45,768 bases of DNA from the NCBI RefSeq assembly GCF_947488835.1, contig NZ_CANLBK010000008.1, positions 1-45,768 on the forward strand. Direction: 5' to 3'. Each line of letters opens with the position of its first letter. The first letter of the stretch is position 1. The notes beneath the pieces are model-generated. The model did no database searches. It had not been told where the DNA came from and saw only the letters and a program-made list of their open reading frames with translations. The position numbers and the translations under genes are program-made. The DNA is from an uncultured Marinobacter sp. (GTDB lineage: Bacteria > Pseudomonadota > Gammaproteobacteria > Pseudomonadales > Oleiphilaceae). Positions 1 through 6,128 of the stretch are shown here, one piece after another.

Positions 1-1
1 A

Positions 2-583
2 CGTTCAACGGTGGCATTTCTCCCGTTGCAGCAGAGGAAAACCTTAAAATACTGTCCGGGATTAGTTGACCACTACATGGCCTCCGACAAAACATTCAAT
101 GCAATGCCGATTACTGGCAATGATTCGACAAAAGAGCCTGATTTGCTCAGCCTGAGAGTCTTTGATAACCCGCTTCTTGTTAATGATCAGACCAGCTTTC
201 CCCTTGCCGCTATCACGGTTGTCGAAATCAAGCGCCCAATGCGTAATGACATGCGCGAAGGCGAAGATAAAGACCCGATTGATCAGGCGCTTAGTTATTT
301 AGAGCGGATAAGAGAAGGCAAAGTAACTACGAAATCCGGCCGCCCAATCCCCGGCAACAACGATATTCCCGGCTATTGCTATGTAATTTGTGACCTCACT
401 GAATCCATGCACCGGCGTTGTCGCCGAGCCAATCTGCGGATTACATCTGACGGAATGGGCTATTACGGTTACAACGAGCCTTCACATGCCTATATCGAAG
501 TAATTAGTTTCGACCAATTAGTGAAGGCAGCTAAAGAACGTAACCGAGCTTTTTTTGACAAGCTTGGGTTACCTTCCGCATAG
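2..583 (+). CDS. C-terminal part of a large protein with a PD-(D/E)XK-like nuclease domain (partial at window edge)
   Basis: The reading frame stays open to the left edge, so this is the 3' end of a longer gene; the GTG at position 11 need not be a start. The visible ~190 residues include an acidic stretch with EPDLL, a hydrophobic strand ending VVEIKRPMRNDM, and a conserved-looking block ending in IEVISFDQL and FFDKLGL. The spaced D and ExK pattern is what PD-(D/E)XK nuclease folds show. From memory, very similar C-termini occur on long GHKL-type ATP-binding proteins annotated as mismatch-repair-like, but the ATPase part is not in the window. It converges on the fragment at 569-796 and overlaps it by 15 bases. 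It lies in accessory DNA near a tRNA gene, so a defence or DNA-processing role is plausible but unproven. Confidence 0.6.
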   Translation, partial: RSTVAFLPLQQRKTLKYCPGLVDHYMASDKTFNAMPITGNDSTKEPDLLSLRVFDNPLLVNDQTSFPLAAITVVEIKRPMRNDMREGEDKDPIDQALSYLERIREGKVTTKSGRPIPGNNDIPGYCYVICDLTESMHRRCRRANLRITSDGMGYYGYNEPSHAYIEVISFDQLVKAAKERNRAFFDKLGLPSA

Positions 584-796
584 GAGAATGCATCGGCTGA
601 CCGGCCACCAGTCTTCGTAACTGACATTGACCAAGCGCCCTCCCGGTCCCTTGAGAATAATGGATCGGTTTGAGTTTAATAGCGTTTCCCGCTCTCCAAT
701 CCACCAAAAGGCATATAGGCCAGCCTGGTGTGGCAGGTCTATCTTGGAGCCCAAGCATATCTCCCTGATCGACTGTATCTTGGTGACCGAGTGCAT
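569..796 (-). pseudogene. Truncated N-terminus of a GIY-YIG-like nuclease gene
   Basis: This 75-codon frame starts at an ATG preceded by AAGGA about nine bases upstream. It follows the glycosylase-like gene by 35 bases on the same strand, so it reads as the fourth gene of that operon. It contains LPHQAGLYAFWW, then ILKGPGG and VNVSYEDWWP. From memory, this matches the N-terminal part of a GIY-YIG nuclease family in which GLY is the first motif and DWWP is soon followed by the second motif (CLYVGKT). Here the second motif is missing: after DWWPV the frame runs into unrelated sequence and stops inside the end of the convergent gene that ends at 583. That looks like a deletion or recombination junction near 585-605. 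Presumably non-functional. The family call is recollection without a search. Confidence 0.5.
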
Positions 797-831
797 AAAC
801 TGAGAATCCTTACAGAGCTGGAGTGCTCAAA

Positions 832-1983
832 CTAAGATCCAAAATCTATCGTAACCGATTTGTAGCACCGTAATGCCCTGATTCCCTTGTCGGTGACAAG
901 ATTTATCAGGAATTTACCGGACTCAAGCAGTTCCGCAGCTTCCTTAAGTGTCGCAGCGTAAACTTTATTCGCAGCCCGGTTTGTCGTGTTCCCGGCTGTC
1001 GGTGACGACTTTTTCCGGTTCAGCACATACCGTCCGGAACGGTCGTGCTTAGCAGTGAAAAGGGTAGGTTTGCCTTTCACCCTGCCGATGGCATCGATCC
1101 GTTTGACCTCACCATAGCTTGCTGCTGCTAACTCATCGCTTGTTAAAGCTACACGCGCTTCGGTTAGTTGTGCTGTTTCGATTTTCTCGTTGGTTGGGGC
1201 GTTCTGCTTGCCAGAGAGTATGGCTATTTGGTTAAGAAGTCCTTCGCGAGCTGCGTCGAGTTTGTCAGGGTTGGTCTTGTCCGAGAGTTGGTCCCGCTCC
1301 TTACGCTGGCAAAAGTAGGCAATCCGCTCGGCATTTGCCCCGGAAGCATGAGGTAGACCCGAAAGTACGAGAGTTCGGTCGATAACTCCTTCACTGGCAA
1401 GTTTCTCGAATACCGCATCAACTCCCTGGCCTAGAGGGATAAACACACAATCATCTGGCAGAGAACTTATTTCGGCCCCCAGCCCAGTCTGGATTTGATC
1501 CCAAAGGTAACTATTTGAAATCATGGCTCTGCCGCCGGAAAAATTCTGACCTTGGTCGAGAACCGGATTTCGCAACGCGGATGTGAAGTGCACCAGGTCT
1601 TGGTGGGTTTGGAAAAGATCCTCGCAACTATCAATACCCAGCCAATGCTGCAGTCCGATAAAATCCATCATTTCAGCCAGATTGCGCCTCATGGCTCCAG
1701 CAAAGCTGGCGGAGTGTTTGGCGTGTTTGAGCACTTCCTCGGCTAGTAGGCCCTGCCCAAGCCCTTTTTTAGCCGCTTTAATGGCAATAGTGGCCTGCTG
1801 GATGCCTCGAGTAATCCCGCAAATGACGACTTTTGCTGATTCATTGACGAACTCGAAAGGGGCGTAGTAGGTCGCGTACCGTCCATTTTCGGATAGAAGC
1901 AGTTCCTTCGGGAGATCTGTTCCGTTGATTTCAACTTGTTCCAGAGAATTGAAGTTGGTGTGTTCCATGGCGTTTTGCTCCAT
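832..1983 (-). CDS. Uracil-DNA glycosylase superfamily-like protein
   Basis: A 383-residue protein. Residues 36-60 run YATYYAPFEF...KVVICGITRG. This resembles the first beta-strand and motif of UDG-superfamily enzymes, where G-x-x-P-G is usual; here Arg59 sits where Pro is expected. Residues 181-187 (FIPLGQG) and 209-217 (GLPHASGAN) fit the later strand and the HPS-type catalytic-loop motif. About 130 extra C-terminal residues (basic, then KVYAATLKEAAELLESGKF) may be a DNA- or partner-binding part. It starts two bases after the stop of the upstream small gene, suggesting coupled translation; ATG 1968, behind a GGAG, is an alternative start. Inferred role: removal of a base from DNA, either a modified phage base or uracil. 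The fold assignment is moderate; substrate is unknown. Confidence 0.6.
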   Translation of the reverse strand: MEQNAMEHTNFNSLEQVEINGTDLPKELLLSENGRYATYYAPFEFVNESAKVVICGITRGIQQATIAIKAAKKGLGQGLLAEEVLKHAKHSASFAGAMRRNLAEMMDFIGLQHWLGIDSCEDLFQTHQDLVHFTSALRNPVLDQGQNFSGGRAMISNSYLWDQIQTGLGAEISSLPDDCVFIPLGQGVDAVFEKLASEGVIDRTLVLSGLPHASGANAERIAYFCQRKERDQLSDKTNPDKLDAAREGLLNQIAILSGKQNAPTNEKIETAQLTEARVALTSDELAAASYGEVKRIDAIGRVKGKPTLFTAKHDRSGRYVLNRKKSSPTAGNTTNRAANKVYAATLKEAAELLESGKFLINLVTDKGIRALRCYKSVTIDFGS

Positions 1984-1985
1984 TC

Positions 1986-2267
1986 TTAGTGTTGTTGTTT
2001 GTATTTATGGCCAACCGTAATGACGCGGCCACGCTCGCCCATTACCGCAAACGGCGGGGCATCATTTGTTAGCGCACGCAGGAGTTGCTTCAGGGATTTG
2101 ATAAGTGCTTTTCGCTCCCGTCGGTCGAGCTCGATCAATGAAGTCCCGCCTTTTTGCTCCTCCATTTCGCCGCATTCCAACAGCACATCGAGCACTATGT
2201 ATGAGATAGCTCGCTGGGCAGCGCGTTTGCGTCCATGTTCCGTGAGTTCGTAGTTAACGTTTGTCAT
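1986..2267 (-). CDS. Small protein in the glycosylase operon, DUF4258-like pattern
   Basis: A protein of about 93 residues starting at MTNVNYEL, with a GAGCGG ribosome site in front. A TTG 33 bases upstream could also start it (104 residues) but has poorer support. It has an N-terminal ELTEHGRKRAAQRAI segment and a C-terminal hydrophobic strand GRVITVGHKYK. That layout (basic helix with H-x-R-x-R, then a final V-x-T-V strand) is reminiscent of DUF4258 or RelE/HigB-like small RNase folds. The middle is rich in charged residues (DRRERKALIKSLKQLL). It sits between the 423-residue protein gene and the glycosylase-like gene on the same strand, with gaps of 42 and 2 bases. It could be a toxin-like or accessory subunit; I do not recognise it with certainty. 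Confidence 0.6.
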   Translation of the reverse strand: MTNVNYELTEHGRKRAAQRAISYIVLDVLLECGEMEEQKGGTSLIELDRRERKALIKSLKQLLRALTNDAPPFAVMGERGRVITVGHKYKQQH

Positions 2268-2309
2268 GTTTATGCCGCTCCCTGACCGCCGTGTGTGCAA
2301 ACCCCGTTG

Positions 2310-3581
2310 TTACTGAGTCACCAAGAGGTTCAGTATCTCGTTGAATGAGTCACTGTCTTTGACTTTGATCTTGTTGATGCCAGCCCGACCGAGTTCGGGA
2401 AATTTCGCCAAGCCGCTGTGGCGGGTGGTTGGCTCATCAGAGCCTACTGCCGGAAAGTATTTAACGATCGAGGTGTCTGGCACGGCGACCTCATCCGGTA
2501 CCCAAAGAAATTGCGTTTTCCCTTCATGCTGGTGTGCGAACGCTATTCCTCCAATGACTCGGTAGCCGTCAATTTTTGCATTGGGTTTGCGCTGCGCAGG
2601 GTGCTTCTCAATCGACGGGTGGTTTGTTAGAACCTCCCTCAAGGTCTCTTTATCAGCGACTACGCCAGAGGGGGCTTTTGGCGGGGATTTCCGAGCCATT
2701 TGCTCCGAAAGCTGGCCGACCATATATCGGCGTCTGGCTTCTGATGCCCAGAAGTCCAGGCTTTCGAACAGCCAGCATGGGTCGATCATCAAAGCAATGC
2801 CCAAGGTTTCGGCGTTCTCCGGGGTTACCCATTGGAGGTTCTCGGGGTCAAACGCTTTGGCTTTCAGGTAGGCCTCAAAGCCAGGCCGATGTTCAATTGG
2901 GAGAAGCGAGTACACCTCGCTGGTTTTATCCAGCTGTCTCAGCGCTTGGTGATGGATGGTTTCAGCCAATTCCCGAGCAGAGGGTGAGGGGGCTTCTGGT
3001 TTCAGAACGAAGGTAGGCAGCCATTTGAATTCACGGTACTTGCCTTTGTGAAGCAGCCAGCGCTGTACATCGGCTTTACGGGCTACTCCTGGACGCTCTT
3101 GCGGGAGCTTGTCTTCACCTTCTGCGAAACCGGCCAGGCGCACTGTTTCAACCGCCAGCCCGCTCAAAAGGGCGATTTGCTCTCTGGTGAGGGTGTCGTC
3201 ATCCTCACCGTACTCAAAGGCCATTACCGCCTCATGTCGATCCAGGAGTAAACCGAGGGTTTCTTGGCGCTCTGTAAAGGTCGAATTGATCACCGTGTCA
3301 CCGGCGTTGAATTCTACCAGTGCCCGTAGTGAATCCTGATCCGCCTGATCATCCCCGCCCTGACGACGTTCGACGGCAAAGTCGAAACAGCGATCAAGTA
3401 ATAGTTCAATGACGAACTGTTCCCTGGTACTACCAGAGGGATCTTGGGATTTATGATTCTCAAGGTCCAGCGCGAGCGCGGTCCGATCCTGGCCGAGGAA
3501 TAGATTGATGAAGTCACTGACCTCGTTGTTGATAAAGTCTTGAGCAATTTCTTGAACTTTTTCGCGACTCAGGTTTTCCAT
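2310..3581 (-). CDS. Unknown 423-residue protein with a possible helix-turn-helix, first gene of the glycosylase operon
   Basis: The ATG is preceded by GAGGG with a six-base spacer. I do not recognise the family. What can be seen: an acidic, helical N-terminal ~120 residues; then residues ~128-150 (DTLTREQIALLSGLAVETVRLAGF), which read like a helix-turn-helix with the A-x-x-x-G-L spacing; then a short basic helix (VARKADVQRWLLHKGKYRE); a central helical part with a W-rich stretch (DPCWLFESLDFWASEARRRYM); and a C-terminal ~110 residues with alternating strands (KIDGYRVIGGIAFAHQ, TQFLWVPDEVAV, INKIKVKDSDSF). There is no signal peptide or membrane segment, so it should be cytoplasmic. As leader gene of the operon with an inverted repeat just upstream (3606-3630), it could sense or bind DNA. 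Function unknown. Confidence 0.7.
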   Translation of the reverse strand: MENLSREKVQEIAQDFINNEVSDFINLFLGQDRTALALDLENHKSQDPSGSTREQFVIELLLDRCFDFAVERRQGGDDQADQDSLRALVEFNAGDTVINSTFTERQETLGLLLDRHEAVMAFEYGEDDDTLTREQIALLSGLAVETVRLAGFAEGEDKLPQERPGVARKADVQRWLLHKGKYREFKWLPTFVLKPEAPSPSARELAETIHHQALRQLDKTSEVYSLLPIEHRPGFEAYLKAKAFDPENLQWVTPENAETLGIALMIDPCWLFESLDFWASEARRRYMVGQLSEQMARKSPPKAPSGVVADKETLREVLTNHPSIEKHPAQRKPNAKIDGYRVIGGIAFAHQHEGKTQFLWVPDEVAVPDTSIVKYFPAVGSDEPTTRHSGLAKFPELGRAGINKIKVKDSDSFNEILNLLVTQ

Positions 3582-3605
3582 GTCGTGCCCTCGGTATAGG
3601 GTAAT

Positions 3606-3630
3606 AGTGTAATTGGCTGCGATTTACACT
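3606..3630. promoter_or_regulatory. Inverted repeat in front of the glycosylase operon, candidate operator
   Basis: AGTGTAA at 3606-3612 and TTACACT at 3624-3630 form perfect 7-base arms around an 11-base spacer. The repeat is 25 bases upstream of the first start codon of the minus-strand operon. On the minus strand the inner arm supplies TACACT, a reasonable -10 hexamer. A repressor bound here would block transcription, and the HTH-like first gene is an obvious candidate. Inference only. Confidence 0.4.
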
Positions 3631-3852
3631 TTAGCGCTAGCTCGGTGCTCGTGCAAGAAAAAAGTTAATTGGCAGCCAAATATATTTTTGTTTGGCTCAC
3701 GTAAGAGTTGGCCTGGTCATCAATGGGGGCAGTCGCGAGGTGATTAGAAGGGGCTACCGGAGGAAAGTATTGGAGGGACATCAGAGCTTTCTGAATTGCG
3801 CAAATTGGGACCCATCCCCATATCTTAGATGCTGGAGGATGGGCCGCTTCTA

Positions 3853-4068
3853 TCAGTGAACGGTGCTGCCCACACCGCCTAAGAACTGCTGACTGGAAGA
3901 ATAGTCAACGGTCGCGTAGAACTTATTCGGCTCCTCGGAATTCTGGAAAAGATCGAGCGTAATCCAGTCATCTCCCCGTCGCATCTGGACGGTGAGACTG
4001 ATCTCCTCGCAATTGAATTCCTTGGTGAGCGTCGCGGCCAGGTTCTGGGTCTTTTTCATGAAGTCCAT
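3853..4068 (-). CDS. Small hypothetical protein
   Basis: A 71-residue protein starting ATG-GAC-TTC-ATG with a strong GGAGGG site seven bases upstream, which supports the first ATG. It has a helical N-terminus (MKKTQNLAATLTKEF), an amphipathic strand pair around EISLTVQMRRGDDWITLDLF, and a C-terminus rich in Ser and Gly. There is no signal peptide, membrane segment or Cys motif. It lies 15 bases after the upstream 85-residue gene and is surely co-transcribed with it. An imperfect hairpin (CCCATCC / GGATGGG, about 3810-3838) follows it but has no T-run. I do not recognise a family; accessory DNA near the tRNA suggests island cargo. Confidence 0.6.
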   Translation of the reverse strand: MDFMKKTQNLAATLTKEFNCEEISLTVQMRRGDDWITLDLFQNSEEPNKFYATVDYSSSQQFLGGVGSTVH

Positions 4069-4083
4069 AGTGAATCCCTCCGA

Positions 4084-4341
4084 TCAGAACCAGATGTTCT
4101 TTTTGATAGTGCCCAGCTGGTCTGCCGCGTGGGCGGCCGCTGTGGTTAGCTGTGAAAGAGAGCTTTCGCCGGTAGTGCCATCACTGTAATTCTGGAGAAT
4201 ATCGCCAATCACCAGGCAGGTGCCGTCCGTGCACGACACCCGCACTTCGGCAGTGCTCAGCTCGAAGTTGTCGAGGGTCTCCGCTAGTGCATTGGCCTGT
4301 TTGAGCAGGTCGGTAATCTGGTCAATCAAGTGTTTCGTCAT
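4084..4341 (-). CDS. Small hypothetical protein next to tRNA-Arg
   Basis: An 85-residue protein with a GAGGA ribosome site about nine bases before ATG. The N-terminal 25 residues form an amphipathic helix (LIDQITDLLKQANALAETL). A strand-rich middle contains EVRVSCTDGTCLVIGDIL with two Cys, and a second Ala-rich helix (LTTAAAHAADQLGTIKKN) follows. No signal peptide. It is the first gene of a two-gene unit with the 71-residue protein. I do not recognise a family. Between it and the tRNA (4342-4635) I see about 290 bases of AT-rich DNA with no convincing gene, integrase or repeat. Confidence 0.6.
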   Translation of the reverse strand: MTKHLIDQITDLLKQANALAETLDNFELSTAEVRVSCTDGTCLVIGDILQNYSDGTTGESSLSQLTTAAAHAADQLGTIKKNIWF

Positions 4342-4635
4342 TTTGGAATGTCCTCTGCTTGCTTCTTGAATTGGTCACGTCATTCGAGACCTATTTCGAC
4401 GTTACCCCATTTCGTCGTTCTAGCAAGCAAATAGATTTTGGCAGGACCCTGTGCTTGAATACCCTTAAAAACAGAGAGATATGGCCCTCATTAAAAAATG
4501 GCGATCGGAAAGTCGCAAAATAATGTGGCCTGGAAACTGAAAGGTGTGGTTGAAAATTAATCGTTTTAGGGTTGAGGGGTAGGTTGGTGGGTAAGCTAGA
4601 TTTTGGCTTATAACTATCTGATTTGATTGTTGGTG

Positions 4636-4712
4636 TGGTGCCCTCGGCAGGACTCGAACCTGCTACCTTCCCCTTAGGAGGGGGACGCTCTATCCAGATG
4701 AGCTACGAAGGC
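4636..4712 (-). tRNA. tRNA-Arg (anticodon CCU)
   Basis: Read on the minus strand, the acceptor arm GCCTTCG pairs with CGAGGGC (one G-U), the D-arm is GCTC/GAGC, and the anticodon arm is TCCCC/GGGGA with loop CTCCTAA giving anticodon CCU (reads AGG). The T-arm is GCAGG/CCTGC with TTCGAGT, and CCA is encoded at the 3' end (4638-4636). All canonical positions are present. Its 3' end faces the accessory genes at 1-4341, the usual orientation for an island integrated into a tRNA 3' end. Confidence 0.95.
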
Positions 4713-4732
4713 GCTTCGTTAAGAAGATCGGT

Positions 4733-4761
4733 ATGATAACGGCCTGAGGCTTATGGCTCAA
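4733..4761 (-). promoter_or_regulatory. Promoter of the tRNA-Arg gene
   Basis: On the minus strand TTGAGC (4761-4756) is followed by a 17-base spacer and TATCAT (4738-4733), about 20 bases before the mature tRNA 5' end. Spacing and position fit a sigma70 promoter. Confidence 0.55.
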
Positions 4762-4798
4762 GGTGTTACCGTGATTTCTGTTGCTCTGGGAGCGTGCT

Positions 4799-5506
4799 GT
4801 GTCTGACCCTTTCGTGTTAAGCATCGTTGTGCCTGTCTGGATGGAGGCTGCAGGCATTGTGGAGACGCTCGAGACCCTTCAACCGTTACGTACCAGGGGA
4901 CATGAGCTGGTTGTAGTGGATGCTGACAGTGCTGATGGCACTGCCGCACTGGCTCGCCCATTTGCAGACAGATTGGTTAAGTCGGGTAAGGGCAGAGCAG
5001 TGCAGATGAACACGGGGGCCTCAGTTGCTAAAGGCAACGTTCTTCTATTTCTTCATGCGGATACCCGCCTTCCTCTAAACGCCCTGGAGTCCCTGACTGG
5101 CTTTTTTCAAAGCGATAAAGCTTGGGGGCGCTTCGATGTGCGCTTGAGCGGTCGCGGAGTTATGTTCCGGATGATTGCGTGGTTTATGAACCGGCGCTCG
5201 CGTTTAACGGGCATTTGTACAGGCGATCAGGCGCTATTTGTGCGCAGGGACGTGTTTGAGGCCTTGGGAGGATTCGAACAGGTACCCATCATGGAGGATA
5301 TTGAGATTTCGCGCCGGCTTCGGCTTGTTTCCCGTCCCTATTGCATACAAACCCCTGTTATAACGGATAGCCGGCGCTGGGAGCAGGGGGGGGTATGGCA
5401 AACAATTTTTCTTATGTGGCGTTTACGCTGGCGATATTGGCGCGGGGAGGCCCCGGAAACCCTTGTTCACTCCTACCGGTCGGATGTTCGAAATGGCAAA
5501 GACTAA
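4799..5506 (+). CDS. TIGR04283-type glycosyltransferase (family 2, arsenosugar-associated)
   Basis: A 235-residue cytoplasmic or membrane-associated GT-A glycosyltransferase. The GTG start at 4799 is chosen because GGGAG lies six bases upstream. It begins with the family-2 strand LSIVVPVWMEAAGIVETL, followed by LVVVDADSADGT (nucleotide binding) and LFLHADTRLP, whose HAD provides the DxD-like metal site. GDQALFVRR and EDIEISRRLR match the acceptor loop and catalytic region. The TIGR04283 family is named for genomic association with arsenosugar synthesis; its chemical role is not proven for every member, and no arsM is visible nearby. It overlaps the start of the next gene, a TIGR04282 protein. 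These two families very often occur together, which supports both calls. Confidence 0.85.
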   Translation: MSDPFVLSIVVPVWMEAAGIVETLETLQPLRTRGHELVVVDADSADGTAALARPFADRLVKSGKGRAVQMNTGASVAKGNVLLFLHADTRLPLNALESLTGFFQSDKAWGRFDVRLSGRGVMFRMIAWFMNRRSRLTGICTGDQALFVRRDVFEALGGFEQVPIMEDIEISRRLRLVSRPYCIQTPVITDSRRWEQGGVWQTIFLMWRLRWRYWRGEAPETLVHSYRSDVRNGKD

Positions 5507-6128
5507 CTCTTCCAATGCAGTGTTGATGCAGTTTGCTAAATGGCCGGAGGCGGGCCGGGTAAAAACGCGCCTTATACCTGCGCTGGGTGTTGATGGGGCT
5601 TTGAGAGCACATTTAATACTTACGCTTGCGGTGCTCGAAAACCTGCATCGCTCAGGTCTTACAGTGCAGTTCTGGTGGGATAGAGAGGTAGAGTCTGTTC
5701 CTGTTGATGCGGTGGAGGTTGTCAGCGCCATTGAACAACGGGGGCTGGAGCAGCGAATACAGCAGGGCCCTAACTTGGGGAGCCGCATGCTGAATGCCTT
5801 GGAGGCCAGCCTTGAATCACACGCCTGTGCATTGATTGTGGGCAGCGACTGCCCGTCTGTCGAGCCGGGCTATGTGCATCAGGCGGTGTCCAGCCTTCAA
5901 AGCTACGACGTGGTTTTGGGGCCGTCGGATGATGGCGGTTACGTGCTGATTGGCGCCCGCCGGACGGTTCCCGGCATGCTTGATGGCATCGAGTGGGGCA
6001 CTGAGGGCGTACTTGAGCAAACCTGCATTCGGCTCAAAAAATTGGGGCTCAGCGTTGGCTTGCTGGAGCCCCGTTGGGATGTGGATGAGCCCGAGGATTG
6101 GGCGCGATTTCAGCTTACTTTGCAGTAA
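5493..6128 (+). CDS. TIGR04282-type glycosyltransferase / DUF2064 nucleotidyltransferase-like protein
   Basis: A 211-residue protein from ATG 5493; ATG 5484 and TTG 5463 are possible earlier starts, and all overlap the previous gene. The N-terminal MQFAKWPEAGRVKTRL is the typical first motif of this family (FAKxPxxGxVKTRL), a GT-A/nucleotidyltransferase fold. It is followed by LIVGSDCPSVEP (SDxP motif) and GPSDDGGYVLIG, then WGTEGVLEQT and a final WDVDEPEDW. Family members act beside TIGR04283 enzymes on sugar substrates; the exact product here is unknown. It is translationally coupled to the upstream gene. Its last 14 bases overlap the convergent M16 protease gene. Confidence 0.85.
   Translation: MAKTNSSNAVLMQFAKWPEAGRVKTRLIPALGVDGALRAHLILTLAVLENLHRSGLTVQFWWDREVESVPVDAVEVVSAIEQRGLEQRIQQGPNLGSRMLNALEASLESHACALIVGSDCPSVEPGYVHQAVSSLQSYDVVLGPSDDGGYVLIGARRTVPGMLDGIEWGTEGVLEQTCIRLKKLGLSVGLLEPRWDVDEPEDWARFQLTLQ

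Noticed and set aside
531..758. Second minus-strand frame overlapping the GIY-YIG remnant
   Set aside because: No motif or ribosome site; the other frame has both.
3585..3594. GTGCCCTCGG, a ten-base match to the tRNA-Arg 3' end, as an attachment site
   Set aside because: Too short, and it coincides with the ribosome site of the 423-residue protein gene. No longer repeat surrounds it.
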